A stretch of 43,222 bases of DNA, taken from a virus. The stretch is taken from positions 1 through 43,222 of IMG/VR virus record IMGVR_UViG_3300034068_000319; one strand, written 5' to 3'. Below are positions 18,480-26,435 of this stretch, one piece after another (position 1 is the stretch's first letter; the number at the start of each line of letters is the position of its first letter). The notes under the pieces are model-generated. The model had not been told where the DNA came from, searched no databases, and saw only the letters and a program-made list of their open reading frames with translations. The position numbers were made by a program, and so were the translations under genes.

Positions 18480-19213
18480 TCTTCAGAATCAAAAAATCTA
18501 GATATATAAATATTTTGTAGGCTTTCTGTTCCAAATGCAAAGAATTTAACCTTCCAGTCTTTATTAACTTGCAGGAATGTTGTTACTGCTTGCATAACTT
18601 CATATGGATGAATTGGATCGTCTGGAGCAGTTGAAAAATCATCAATCCCAATAACCCCATCAGGTTTTAATATTTGAGAAGCATATAGCAACTCATTATA
18701 TACATTATGAAAAGAATGGTCAGAATCTAAATAGATAAAATCAAATTTATCGACAGCATCTGACGGTATGTATTCTGGAAGAAGTGTTTCAGATTTTCCT
18801 TTTCTAATTTCAACTTCTGGATTATTTTTAAATCTTTCACAAACAAAAGAGTAGTTGTTATTGGCATCATATCTGTTTTCTGAATTTGGCATCATATCTG
18901 GATTATCAAAAGTATCTATCAAAACTAACTTATTAAGTTTAAGGCCATCTACAAGGCACTGAGCATAGTCTCCAGCAGCAGTACCAACCTCCATAACACG
19001 TAATTCTTTATCCATACCAGCAAGAACATTGATTATTGAAGAGCGATTTGTAAGGATTTTTGCCCCTGACACTTGCTCTTCACTAATTTCAAGTATGTTA
19101 TATGGGGATACTGCAGGCATGCCTATCTTATCGCATTGACACAGGTATTCCTTTACTTCTTCTGGTGGTACTAGCCGCCATACATCCCCGACTTTTTTAG
19201 CATTATGCTTCAT
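18476..19213 (-). CDS. class I SAM methyltransferase (Methyltransf_24-like), 245 aa
   Basis: VMEVGTAAGDYAQCL (about 73-87) is motif I of Rossmann methyltransferases. FDFIYLDSDHSFHNVYNEL and a GVIGIDDFS segment match the TylF/Methyltransf_24 group that modifies sugars and small molecules. ATG 19213 is favoured because a minus-strand TATTAT lies 8 nt before it. A relative lies at 19914. Confidence 0.75.
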   Translation of the reverse strand: MKHNAKKVGDVWRLVPPEEVKEYLCQCDKIGMPAVSPYNILEISEEQVSGAKILTNRSSIINVLAGMDKELRVMEVGTAAGDYAQCLVDGLKLNKLVLIDTFDNPDMMPNSENRYDANNNYSFVCERFKNNPEVEIRKGKSETLLPEYIPSDAVDKFDFIYLDSDHSFHNVYNELLYASQILKPDGVIGIDDFSTAPDDPIHPYEVMQAVTTFLQVNKDWKVKFFAFGTESLQNIYISRFFDSED

Positions 19214-19234
19214 ACCATCTATAATACCATATGC

Positions 19235-19240
19235 TATAAT
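19235..19240 (+). promoter_or_regulatory. -10 box TATAAT of the oxygenase operon
   Basis: TATAAT ends 7 nt before ATG 19247. It lies back to back with the minus-strand promoter of the methyltransferase. Confidence 0.6.
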
Positions 19241-19246
19241 TATTGT

Positions 19247-19921
19247 ATGCATGAACTAACTCCAGAATGGTATAGACCTAGACCAGAACTTAAGAAGATT
19301 GACAATATTACTGCCATCATAGGTATTGACACTAACAATATAAAGGTTGTAGAAAATTGGATTTCTGATGAAGACTGTGAAAGGGCTATGAAAATTATAT
19401 CCAAGACACCAGTTAACCATGCAGCCACACACTCATATCCTATACATAACACAGAAGGCTATGAGGGAGAGACACAAGAAGAAAGATTATTTGCAGAAGA
19501 GTTTGGCAAGAAGATGGTTGCTCTTGGAGAAGAGTTATACGGACTTCCACTTATAAGAGATCAAAAATTCTTATATGTTGTTCACCCAACTGGAACATAT
19601 ATTGACCCACATACAGATATTTTAGATATTACCGCTCCAGATTATGAAGGAGATACATACGAGTCACAGCGTGAAAGGTTCCCATATCTCTGGAGTGGTC
19701 ACCTATCTATCCTTGCTTATCTCAATGATGATTACGAAGGTGGAGAGTTATACTTCCCAGAGCATGATTTTGGAGTTAGACCTAAGAAGGGTATGATAAT
19801 CTTTTTCCCAGGAAACTTACACTACGTTCACGGCGTTGCGCCAGTAACAAGTGGCACAAGATATACACTTTCTCAATGGTCAAAGTTTAAAGACTTTATA
19901 GCAAAGCCAGAAAATGCCTAG
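19247..19921 (+). CDS. 2OG-Fe(II) oxygenase, prolyl-4-hydroxylase type, 224 aa
   Basis: IDPHTD supplies H122 and D124. The core strands HLSILAYLNDDYEGGELYFP (about 152-171) and MIIFFPGNLHYVHGVAPVTSGTRY supply H195 and R205, giving a complete iron and 2-oxoglutarate site. Leaderless ATG 19247. It heads an operon with a methyltransferase and an SGNH-like protein, overlapping the next gene by 8 nt. Target unknown. Confidence 0.85.
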   Translation: MHELTPEWYRPRPELKKIDNITAIIGIDTNNIKVVENWISDEDCERAMKIISKTPVNHAATHSYPIHNTEGYEGETQEERLFAEEFGKKMVALGEELYGLPLIRDQKFLYVVHPTGTYIDPHTDILDITAPDYEGDTYESQRERFPYLWSGHLSILAYLNDDYEGGELYFPEHDFGVRPKKGMIIFFPGNLHYVHGVAPVTSGTRYTLSQWSKFKDFIAKPENA

Positions 19922-20621
19922 AAAACCAATACACCCTTTAGGTCAAGATGAATTTAAAGTTTTTGCTGATGACGAAATAGAAGATTCTGAAAAGATAAGT
20001 CAAGAACAGTTAAATGGTGCAAAACTTTTCTCTTCCAGGGAAGAGTATGCGAAGAGTTTTAAAAAGGGGATTAGATATCTAGAAGTTGGAGTTGCCTGGG
20101 GATATTCTGCACAAATGTTTATTGATTCAACAGAAGCCATATCGGCAGACCTAGTGGACTGGTTTGATCAAGACCTTAGATGCTGGTCATGGAGAAAGTT
20201 TGGCTCATGTCAATGTTCTGGAATGAAGCATGAACTGCTCTATACCCCAATTACCCACGAACCATACGTTGTTGAAAAATTTAAAGATTACAAAAATGTA
20301 AAAACGTATAAGGGTGACGCAAAAAGAATTCTTCCAGAATTAATAGGTGCAGGTAAAGAATATGATTTTGTGTATATAGATATATCAAACTATAGACATA
20401 CTACAAGAGATGCACTCAGAAATGCATCAAAGATGATACCAGTTGGTGGCGTAATAGGTCTTAATGACTATCTTATCTATGATGGGATAATTGAAGAAGA
20501 GCCCTATGGAACATTTCAAACTGTAAATGAATTTTTGCAGTATAATAAAAACTGGGTTGTTGATGCCATTGCACTACATAACCTTGGGTTTTATGACATA
20601 TACATAAGGAGAGTATCTTGA
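19914..20621 (+). CDS. class I SAM methyltransferase (Methyltransf_24-like), 235 aa
   Basis: RYLEVGVAWGYSAQMFID (about 54-71) is motif I; YDFVYIDISNYRHTTRDAL and GGVIGLNDY match the methyltransferase at 18476, so they are distant paralogues. A CWSW...CQC cluster in the middle is an insertion. The stop overlaps the next TTG start. Confidence 0.75.
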   Translation: MPRKPIHPLGQDEFKVFADDEIEDSEKISQEQLNGAKLFSSREEYAKSFKKGIRYLEVGVAWGYSAQMFIDSTEAISADLVDWFDQDLRCWSWRKFGSCQCSGMKHELLYTPITHEPYVVEKFKDYKNVKTYKGDAKRILPELIGAGKEYDFVYIDISNYRHTTRDALRNASKMIPVGGVIGLNDYLIYDGIIEEEPYGTFQTVNEFLQYNKNWVVDAIALHNLGFYDIYIRRVS

Positions 20622-21547
20622 ACAACAACGAAAAGTATAAAGAATTTTATTTTAACCCAGACAGACTTAGGGATAGTACTTCTGTTTGGGATATATTCTG
20701 GGATGAATTTGATATCACTTGGGCGCAAAGCCAAGAGCACTCTAAGTCAAAACATTTTACGGTAAACCCTGCAGAGTCTCAACAAGCATTTGGTACAATT
20801 GATGATGGCGAAGTAACATACGATTATAATAACGATTGGTTTAGATCTGATGAGTTTACTGTTGACCACCCAGAAAAGTATCACATAGTATTTTCTGGAT
20901 GCTCCGAAACAGAGGGCGTTGGGTCACCACTAGACACTGTCTGGGCAAAGATGCTTCATTCAGAACTTAAAGAAAAATACGACATTGGTGGATATTACAA
21001 CCTTGCTAAATCTGGTAATGGATGGCACAAGGTTGTATCTTCCTTATTAGTATATATAAAAAAATATGGCAAGCCAACACATTTATTTGTTCTGCTTCCA
21101 AATGTTGCAAGAAATTTTGTGTGGGAAAGTGAAAGAGAAACCTGGACGTATCAGCAAAAACTTAATTTTTCTTCAGATAAAAAGCATTTGCCTGATACAA
21201 TGCTTAATCAGGTTACAACTCTAGATGAATACAGAAATGCTTTTATACAGTTTAGCCTTGCATGGAAGTTATTTGAAGCATTTTGCAATGCAAGCAACAT
21301 AAAACTTATATTCTCAACTTGGAACTATGAAGAAAAACAAAACTTAATTTTTAGTAATCATCACCCAAGTTACTTCCCATTAGATCGTCCAGATTTTGAT
21401 GAGTACGCAAAAATAAAAAGACCTTCTGGAAAATTTAAAGACAAAGACTTAAGAAGAAGAGATAATCATTCTGGAATTTTATACCACGAGTGGTGGAAAG
21501 ACTCTTTCATGGATCAGATAAGGGAAAGGGGCCTATTTAATGATTAA
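20618..21547 (+). CDS. SGNH/GDSL-hydrolase-like protein, 309 aa
   Basis: IVFSGCSETEGVG (about 90-102) resembles the GDS block with Ser nucleophile; YNLAKSGNGW (about 127-136) gives the G and N blocks; RRDNHSGILYH near residue 288 resembles the D-x-x-H block. SGNH enzymes add or remove acyl groups on sugars. AAGGAGAG precedes TTG 20618, which overlaps the preceding TGA. Function as an O-acyl esterase is inferred. Confidence 0.55.
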   Translation: MNNNEKYKEFYFNPDRLRDSTSVWDIFWDEFDITWAQSQEHSKSKHFTVNPAESQQAFGTIDDGEVTYDYNNDWFRSDEFTVDHPEKYHIVFSGCSETEGVGSPLDTVWAKMLHSELKEKYDIGGYYNLAKSGNGWHKVVSSLLVYIKKYGKPTHLFVLLPNVARNFVWESERETWTYQQKLNFSSDKKHLPDTMLNQVTTLDEYRNAFIQFSLAWKLFEAFCNASNIKLIFSTWNYEEKQNLIFSNHHPSYFPLDRPDFDEYAKIKRPSGKFKDKDLRRRDNHSGILYHEWWKDSFMDQIRERGLFND

Positions 21548-21623
21548 AAAAATATTATTTTGGTATCGCTTTAGAAAGATCAATAAGAAATTAAAGAAAA
21601 ATCCACAAAAATTCATATACTAG
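21540..21623 (+). CDS. 27-aa basic peptide
   Basis: ATG 21540 lies inside the end of the SGNH-like gene. Nearly half the residues are Lys or Arg with a short hydrophobic start (MIKKILFWYRF). It may be a real coupled peptide or chance. Confidence 0.35.
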   Translation: MIKKILFWYRFRKINKKLKKNPQKFIY

Positions 21624-21671
21624 ATATATGATATAATTGTTTTATAGTTTGGCCTTATAAGGGGGAATAAA

Positions 21672-22328
21672 ATGGATAAAGATAAGTTAGCAAATAAACT
21701 TGCTGGGAAGTCTGTAAGCAGACGTGGCAAGGAGTTAAGTTTTACAGAACTTGCCCCAGGAATTCATGTGTATAGTGATATTTGGCCTGAGTCAATGGAG
21801 TTTATGAAAAAATTAGAAGACACTCACCAGTTTGATCGTGAAGATTATTATGATGAAGAAATTGGAAAGAAAGCAAGTACTTGCTGGGTATACCACAATG
21901 AAGAGATGGCTGATGCTTTTGAAGAAGTAGTAGACTCATATCTATTTATGTGGGATCTTGGACCATTAACAAGAGAAGCATTTAGAATTACTAAGTTTGA
22001 AGATAACGAGTTCTTCTCAGTCCACCCTGATGATTCATATGGGACACCAAGAACTGCATCTTTTGTTTACTATCCTAACGATGATTACGAAGGCGGGGAA
22101 TTAGAGTTTGTCCACTTTGGAATTACGTACAAGCCAAAGGCTGGAGACCTACTTTGTTTCCCATCTGGATATACTTACCAGCACAAGATACACAAAAAGA
22201 CTGGTGGAAATACAAGATATACTGTTGTATTCTTTGCTTGCGAAATCTCACAAAAAGAACGAGATGCAAGAATGGAAACACTTGACTTTCCTTACCAACC
22301 TAAACTAGAATACATATTAAGAAAATAA
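21672..22328 (+). CDS. 2OG-Fe(II) oxygenase, prolyl-4-hydroxylase type, 218 aa
   Basis: VHPDD gives H118 and D120; SFVYYPNDDYEGGELEF and KAGDLLCFPSGYTYQHKIH supply H171, with R182 in NTRY. AAGGGGG precedes ATG 21672, behind its own TATAAT near 21632. It ends at the convergent terminator. It is close in core sequence to the enzymes at 19247 and 30579. Confidence 0.85.
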   Translation: MDKDKLANKLAGKSVSRRGKELSFTELAPGIHVYSDIWPESMEFMKKLEDTHQFDREDYYDEEIGKKASTCWVYHNEEMADAFEEVVDSYLFMWDLGPLTREAFRITKFEDNEFFSVHPDDSYGTPRTASFVYYPNDDYEGGELEFVHFGITYKPKAGDLLCFPSGYTYQHKIHKKTGGNTRYTVVFFACEISQKERDARMETLDFPYQPKLEYILRK

Positions 22329-22340
22329 AAACAAAATAAA

Positions 22341-22372
22341 AAAGGGGGCCTTGATTGGCCCCCTTTCTTTTT
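22341..22372. terminator. bidirectional intrinsic terminator
   Basis: AAAGGGGGCC (22341-22350) pairs with GGCCCCCTTT (22357-22366) over a 6-nt loop, with a T-run after it and an A-run before it. It separates the converging + and - gene sets. Confidence 0.9.
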
Positions 22373-22378
22373 GCTAAT

Positions 22379-22645
22379 TTACTTCTTTGCTACAGGCTTC
22401 TTCTTTGCAGGAGCCTTCTTTACTGTTGCCTTCTTAACTGCAGAATCAACTTCTGCTGCATCTGGAAGACGTCCAAACGCTGTGTCGTTAGGATTGATTG
22501 CACGGATTGCTACGGGCGCTAATGCAGCCAATAGAGAGTATGCAAGTGTCTTAGGATCTGTTACACCAGACATATATAGTGCAAGTGCTGCACCAAGTAC
22601 TGATCTTCCGTATGACGCTAGTAGTGCTTTGATTTGTTCATTCAT
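22379..22645 (-). CDS. membrane protein with Lys/Ala-rich tail, holin-like, 88 aa
   Basis: Two hydrophobic stretches (about 11-27 and 33-48) precede a tail of KKAPAKKK type like a histone H1 tail. Size and layout suit a holin or a small inner-membrane protein; proteins of this form occur near lysis genes in actinophages. AGGAGGAAT precedes ATG 22645. It is the last gene of the minus set, ending at the terminator. Confidence 0.6.
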   Translation of the reverse strand: MNEQIKALLASYGRSVLGAALALYMSGVTDPKTLAYSLLAALAPVAIRAINPNDTAFGRLPDAAEVDSAVKKATVKKAPAKKKPVAKK

Positions 22646-22655
22646 ATTATTCCTC

Positions 22656-22814
22656 CTAGGATATAATTTGTGTTAGTGTAGTAAAACCAATCCAGAGGCC
22701 AATAATTCCTGCGACTCCCGCAAAAACTGGTGGTGCTGGTACTGGTAATTTGAATGCAGCAAACACGATTCCGCATCCAAAACCTGTTAGTATTGATAGA
22801 AAAACTTCCTTCAT
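22656..22814 (-). CDS. XapX-domain membrane protein, 52 aa
   Basis: From ATG 22814, MKEVFLSILTGFGCGIVFA then KLPVPAPPVFAGVAGIIG matches the XapX family of two-span membrane proteins of unknown role. The start overlaps the preceding stop (ATGA). The longer frame is rejected for that reason. Confidence 0.8.
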   Translation of the reverse strand: MKEVFLSILTGFGCGIVFAAFKLPVPAPPVFAGVAGIIGLWIGFTTLTQIIS

Positions 22815-22975
22815 CGATAACCCTTTTCTGATAACTCTAGATAATGTTCTGAACACACATCGACTATTGTTGTCTCTGTGCCGTATACTTTTTCTGCTTC
22901 AAGTACACAATCTACGACCTGGCAAGAATAGAATGCATCATATGCCATATCGTAGTGTGACTTAAATTTTATCAT
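22811..22975 (-). CDS. 54-aa hypothetical protein
   Basis: ATG 22975 and TGA 22813-22811 overlap both neighbours by 4 nt. Mixed helix with three Cys (SCQVVDC, VCSEH), perhaps metal-binding. Double ATGA coupling is good evidence for translation. Confidence 0.65.
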   Translation of the reverse strand: MIKFKSHYDMAYDAFYSCQVVDCVLEAEKVYGTETTIVDVCSEHYLELSEKGYR

Positions 22976-23406
22976 TCCTCAATTTTACCATAGTCATCTG
23001 GTATGAACTTGATTAGTTCCTTATACGCAAGGCTTATATCCCTCATAGCGGGATGAAGAGGTGTCTCCATGACGCTACTATATTCATCAAAATACTCTAT
23101 GTGGCCACCGACTCTTTGTTTGAAGTTCCATATCCCAGCCTGTACATTTTCAATATAGGCGTATGCCCAGTTTCTAGAGTCTGCAACAAACTTTAAAAAT
23201 CCATCATCTTCTTTTGGTTCTGTATCTTTTTTTTCTTTTAATTCTTTAACTTCATTTTCAATTCTAATAGTATAGTCAAGAACCTCTTGTTTAATTTTAG
23301 TTTCAAGTTTCTTAAGACTATGTCTCATTCTAATATTATCTATAACAACACCAAAAAACAATATTACAAAAATAAAGAAACCTATAAAGTTTAGTATGTT
23401 TGACAT
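22972..23406 (-). CDS. single-span membrane protein with coiled coil, 144 aa
   Basis: Residues 5-24 form one membrane span, 28-65 a Lys/Glu coiled coil, and 70-140 a soluble domain (FLKFVADSRNWAYAYIENVQ). The layout is like a signal-anchored tail or spanin-like protein, but no spanin lipobox is present. Coupled downstream by ATGA. Confidence 0.65.
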   Translation of the reverse strand: MSNILNFIGFFIFVILFFGVVIDNIRMRHSLKKLETKIKQEVLDYTIRIENEVKELKEKKDTEPKEDDGFLKFVADSRNWAYAYIENVQAGIWNFKQRVGGHIEYFDEYSSVMETPLHPAMRDISLAYKELIKFIPDDYGKIEE

Positions 23407-23637
23407 TTACTTTCCACCGTCTCTAACTAAAAGAACAATCGCTCCATTTTCTTCAAGTGCTTGTTTAACTTTTAACATATACTGAAAAGCCTCAATCTTA
23501 TCGTCATGATAAAGATTAAGAAAATCTTTTTCACTTGCCTTTACTGTAAGAAAATGTTCGTTATCAATGATTTGTAGCCTAAAGTTTTTAGGTGGGGTGA
23601 TTGATCTAAAAGCCTTTTGCATATCATCTGTATACAT
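23407..23637 (-). CDS. hypothetical protein, 76 aa
   Basis: ATG 23637 is chosen because it follows the WhiB stop by 1 nt; the longer frame would lie inside whiB. The protein has a compact alpha/beta composition (FRLQIIDNEHFLTVKASEKDF). No family recognised. Confidence 0.65.
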   Translation of the reverse strand: MYTDDMQKAFRSITPPKNFRLQIIDNEHFLTVKASEKDFLNLYHDDKIEAFQYMLKVKQALEENGAIVLLVRDGGK

Positions 23638-23638
23638 T

Positions 23639-23920
23639 TTAGTCGTTTGTAAGATACTGCCAGGTATCTCCCCATTGCAACTTAGTTTTATGGCGATTAA
23701 ATTCTTTTGATATCTTTCCGTCTTCAAGGTATATGCCACCCCAAACTCCGTATTCTTTACCAGTAATACCAATAGCAAAGCATTCTTTCTTTACGGGACA
23801 CTCTGAACAGAGTTTATCAACTGCAAGTCTTAACTCTGGTTGGTCCTCATACTTTTCAAAAAATATGTTTGTGTCATACTCCAAACATAAGGCTTCATCT
23901 TTCCACAAATGCTTATTCAA
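23639..23920 (-). CDS. whiB: WhiB-family iron-sulfur transcription regulator, 93 aa
   Basis: C12, C38, C41 and C47 (LCSECPVKKEC) are the four cluster ligands, and GVWGG at 58-62 is the beta-turn that contacts sigma factor. WhiB proteins are confined to actinobacteria and their phages and bind region 4 of the primary sigma factor. A TTG start at 23920 behind GTAGGAT is the best option. It may switch host or phage promoters. Confidence 0.93.
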   Translation of the reverse strand: MNKHLWKDEALCLEYDTNIFFEKYEDQPELRLAVDKLCSECPVKKECFAIGITGKEYGVWGGIYLEDGKISKEFNRHKTKLQWGDTWQYLTND

Positions 23921-23921
23921 T

Positions 23922-24131
23922 TTATCCTACAAACTTGGAGGGTATATCCCAGCCATTCCTTGTTGGACTAAATCTACGAGCCATGTACCAAGATCCATCC
24001 TTGAATAGCCCATACTGTGATGTACGTGCCTTATCTGTTTTGTATGAGTTGACTACTGTCCAGCCATCCCATGACAAAGAGTTGTTTGATGCCACGATTG
24101 TTTCCATGTCTTTTAGTTCTGTTACGATCAT
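23922..24131 (-). CDS. hypothetical protein, 69 aa
   Basis: AAGGGG precedes ATG 24131. Trp-rich strands (GWTVVNSYKTDKARTSQYGLF) suggest a small beta domain. It lies between the SLOG-like gene and whiB in one transcript. Confidence 0.65.
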   Translation of the reverse strand: MIVTELKDMETIVASNNSLSWDGWTVVNSYKTDKARTSQYGLFKDGSWYMARRFSPTRNGWDIPSKFVG

Positions 24132-24141
24132 TTTATACCCC

Positions 24142-24498
24142 TTAGTATTGGAAAATTCCTACTTCAATTTGATTTTGTTGTGCTTGGTATACCAGTTTAG
24201 ATTTTTGCTCATTAGGATTACTCAAGAAAACAAAGTAATCAATTCCAGCAACATACATCTTTTCATCAATCTCGCTTGGCGGAACCATATGATATTTAAT
24301 TTTTTTGCCTCTTGCCTTCATTCCTCTTTCAGACAAATTAACAAATTCTGACACCATGGCATTGATATTGCCTGGCCCTGCACTGTATAGATCGAATGTC
24401 TTATCGTCTTGTTTAAGGTTTGACATGGCTACAGCCATGGCTCTAAGAAAAACGTTGTAGTCTGCAAAACTACTTGTCCCCTGTACTCCCACTATCAT
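24142..24498 (-). CDS. Rossmann-like (SLOG/TIR-type) protein, 118 aa
   Basis: MIVGVQGTSSFADYNVFLRAM at the start and SAGPGNINAMVSEF (about 39-52) look like the nucleotide-binding beta-alpha units of SLOG-type domains. A late YFVFLSNPNEQ strand fits. Members bind nucleotides or their derivatives; a role in nucleotide sensing is inference. It overlaps the upstream gene by 29 nt. Confidence 0.5.
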   Translation of the reverse strand: MIVGVQGTSSFADYNVFLRAMAVAMSNLKQDDKTFDLYSAGPGNINAMVSEFVNLSERGMKARGKKIKYHMVPPSEIDEKMYVAGIDYFVFLSNPNEQKSKLVYQAQQNQIEVGIFQY

Positions 24499-24892
24499 GA
24501 CTTTTCCCGTCTCTTAGTTTATCCATTATAAACAGCATCTTATCTAATTGTACCTTATCCATATGTATGGTGTCAACTATACGTGCAGTCGATCCATCAA
24601 CATTCTTACCCTCTAAATCAGCAACAAAGAATGAGTTGTCTTTGATCCAGTAAGCCTGGCCATCGACAATGATTACCTTGATGTTTGTCTTTGCTTCTAA
24701 CTCCATTGACTGAGACTTCCTGGGTGCCTTTAAAACCTCTTGTGGGGGCAATACAGGCGATACTATAGAGTGTATGTGGCTTTGACTATACCTAACCACT
24801 AATCTATCATTGCTAAAACTATTTAATGATATTATTTTTGTAGTAAAAAATACAAGGGCAAATGTTATTACAGACCCAAGAAAATATTCCAT
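24470..24892 (-). CDS. signal-anchored hypothetical protein, 140 aa
   Basis: One N-terminal membrane span (about 3-22), a Pro/Ser linker, then a domain with VDGQAYWIKDNSFFVAD and a DTIHMDKVQLDKMLFIMDKL helix. Promoter TATAAT and GGGGGTG precede ATG 24892. No family recognised. Confidence 0.6.
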   Translation of the reverse strand: MEYFLGSVITFALVFFTTKIISLNSFSNDRLVVRYSQSHIHSIVSPVLPPQEVLKAPRKSQSMELEAKTNIKVIIVDGQAYWIKDNSFFVADLEGKNVDGSTARIVDTIHMDKVQLDKMLFIMDKLRDGKSHDSGSTGDK

Positions 24893-24919
24893 TTAACACC
24901 CCCTATATCACTAATTATA

Positions 24920-25261
24920 TCATTTTTGTTGAAGAACAATTCTTATTATTTCTTTTAGAGTATACTGCTCAGACTTGTCTAGTTGCATTATTTCTTTTGC
25001 ATTTAGAGCCTTATCTGTCAAGGTTACCATAGGGTCTTCATCTAGGAAGTTTATCTCAATAAACCCATGCTCCCAAAGGGCCATAGTCTCTGTGGTAAAG
25101 TATGTGTATAGATCATTATGTAGTTCTTCATTAACTGACTTCATCTTACTAGTAAAGTTGTATAGAGGTTCTCCAGTGTCTATATCCATCCCCGCAATTT
25201 CAAGTGCGCCAGATAGAATCAGATCCTCAATGATTGATTCAATCTGTTCGTCCTCATTCAA
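24920..25261 (-). CDS. hypothetical protein, 113 aa, paralogue of the 73-aa gene
   Basis: IEDLILSGALEIAGMDIDTGEPLY (split here as IEDLILSGALEI and DIDTGEPLYNF) parallels IEHLLLQDAIEI and DNQSGEMLYKI of the gene at 25258, so the two are tandem duplicates, this one with a C-terminal extension. Acidic, helical. Overlaps its neighbour by 4 nt. Function unknown. Confidence 0.65.
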   Translation of the reverse strand: MNEDEQIESIIEDLILSGALEIAGMDIDTGEPLYNFTSKMKSVNEELHNDLYTYFTTETMALWEHGFIEINFLDEDPMVTLTDKALNAKEIMQLDKSEQYTLKEIIRIVLQQK

Positions 25262-25479
25262 CGAAGTCTCCAGGTCATTCTTGTTGGACCCTGATCTATC
25301 AACTGGAACATGTGGTGTTTATATTGATCAGTTAACTGCTGAAAAATTTCAGGGCTAACCTCTTTCATTTTATCTTTAATCTTATATAGCATTTCTCCAC
25401 TTTGGTTATCAATGCTGTCTATTTCAATTGCATCCTGTAGTAGCAGGTGCTCAATTAGCGCTTCCTGTCTTGGATTCAT
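25258..25479 (-). CDS. hypothetical protein, 73 aa, paralogue of the 113-aa gene
   Basis: Shares the helix and the D-x-x-[ST]-G-E-x-L-Y turn with the downstream gene. It lies 2 nt after the thioredoxin stop. No recognised family. Confidence 0.65.
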   Translation of the reverse strand: MNPRQEALIEHLLLQDAIEIDSIDNQSGEMLYKIKDKMKEVSPEIFQQLTDQYKHHMFQLIDQGPTRMTWRLR

Positions 25480-25481
25480 CT

Positions 25482-25739
25482 TTACTCCTCGTTAATAAAA
25501 GATAGAAGTTCTTCTTTTGTTTTGGCCCCAGTAGTTCTGGATACCTCTTTGTTATCCCTAATAAGTACAAATGTTGGTACTGACTTTACTTCAAAATCAC
25601 TTACCATTTCACTTTCAATATCTGCATCAATCATAAAAAATTTTGCAATAATTTGTTCTCTATTTAACTCTTCAACAATTGGCTTAACCTTTTTGCACGG
25701 GTTACACCAGTCTGCTGTAAAGTATAAAACGCTTTTCAC
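25482..25739 (-). CDS. thioredoxin-like protein, 85 aa
   Basis: The active site is W11-C12-N-P-C15, with cis-Pro at 55 (KSVPTF) and the usual strand order in compact form. CNPC is a variant of CGPC that alters redox potential. A reducing partner for phage enzymes such as ribonucleotide reductase or DNA polymerase is typical in phages. Start overlaps the thermonuclease stop (ATGA). Confidence 0.9.
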   Translation of the reverse strand: MKSVLYFTADWCNPCKKVKPIVEELNREQIIAKFFMIDADIESEMVSDFEVKSVPTFVLIRDNKEVSRTTGAKTKEELLSFINEE

Positions 25740-26143
25740 TTACCAGACTTCTTCCTTGCCTTTGCCAAGGCTTCAAAATCTTTTATTTTTGTTTCTCCCA
25801 TGTAGCCCCAAGCATGGCCATCATTGATCATCTTATCATTAATAGAAACTGTATCTCCATCAAGATAAACCCAACCAAGAATACGACCATACTTTTCAGA
25901 TGAGTCCATCTTCTCTGTCTTGATGACTACAGACTTTGCATTGTCTATGGCATGCTTCAAATAAGCCTTTGCTTCTAGCCCTAAAGCCTTTTCAGCCTTG
26001 TCTGTTGTGCGAGACTCAGGGGTATCAATCCCAGCCAGTCTTACTCTTGAACTAAAAGAAATATCAAACCCTAAATCAATATCAACGTCAATGGTATCTC
26101 CATCAACAACTTTTGTTACTTTCTTTACATAATATTCAAACAT
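25736..26143 (-). CDS. thermonuclease (SNase-fold) nuclease, 135 aa
   Basis: KVVDGDT (11-17), R35 in RVRLAGIDTPES with E43, and R87 in EKYGRI reproduce the calcium site and three catalytic residues of staphylococcal nuclease. It has no signal peptide, so it probably acts inside the cell, perhaps on host DNA. ATG 26143 (TAATG overlap, GGGAGAAA upstream) is preferred to the ATG 15 nt upstream. Confidence 0.9.
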   Translation of the reverse strand: MFEYYVKKVTKVVDGDTIDVDIDLGFDISFSSRVRLAGIDTPESRTTDKAEKALGLEAKAYLKHAIDNAKSVVIKTEKMDSSEKYGRILGWVYLDGDTVSINDKMINDGHAWGYMGETKIKDFEALAKARKKSGK

Positions 26144-26346
26144 TATTTTCTCCCCCATTTAACTTTATTCCAACCACGTTCATGGAAGTAATAAAGGATT
26201 GTTTTTGTAAATACCTCAAAACTTGCAATTGCTCCTGCCGTAACTGGCTCTTTAGTTATTGCCCAAGATATTACAAATGTGTCTGCCGTGCCTATAATGC
26301 GCCAAGTAATTGCTTTTAATGCTGATCTTTGCTTAGTTACGTTCAT
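26143..26346 (-). CDS. DUF2061 membrane protein, 67 aa
   Basis: ALKAITWRIIGTADTFVISW and ILYYFHERGWNKVKWG are hallmarks of DUF2061, a two-span membrane family of unknown role. A second member is at 28371. Coupled to the nuclease by TAATG. Confidence 0.88.
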   Translation of the reverse strand: MNVTKQRSALKAITWRIIGTADTFVISWAITKEPVTAGAIASFEVFTKTILYYFHERGWNKVKWGRK

Positions 26347-26434
26347 CTACATCGCCACCATAGTTGCTAATAAAATAAACCAGAAATCCAGAAATTATTA
26401 GAGAAGCGATAATAGCAATAATGTTTTCTACCAT
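26333..26434 (-). CDS. 33-aa single-span membrane peptide
   Basis: ATG 26434 lies 1 nt after the oxygenase stop; the longer frame would sit inside that gene. One membrane span (about 4-23) and an acidic tail. It overlaps DUF2061 by 14 nt. Confidence 0.5.
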   Translation of the reverse strand: MVENIIAIIASLIISGFLVYFISNYGGDVDERN

Positions 26435-26435
26435 A

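Noticed and set aside
23638-23778. N-terminal extension of the 76-aa protein upstream of whiB's stop
   Set aside because: It lies entirely inside the whiB coding region in another frame.
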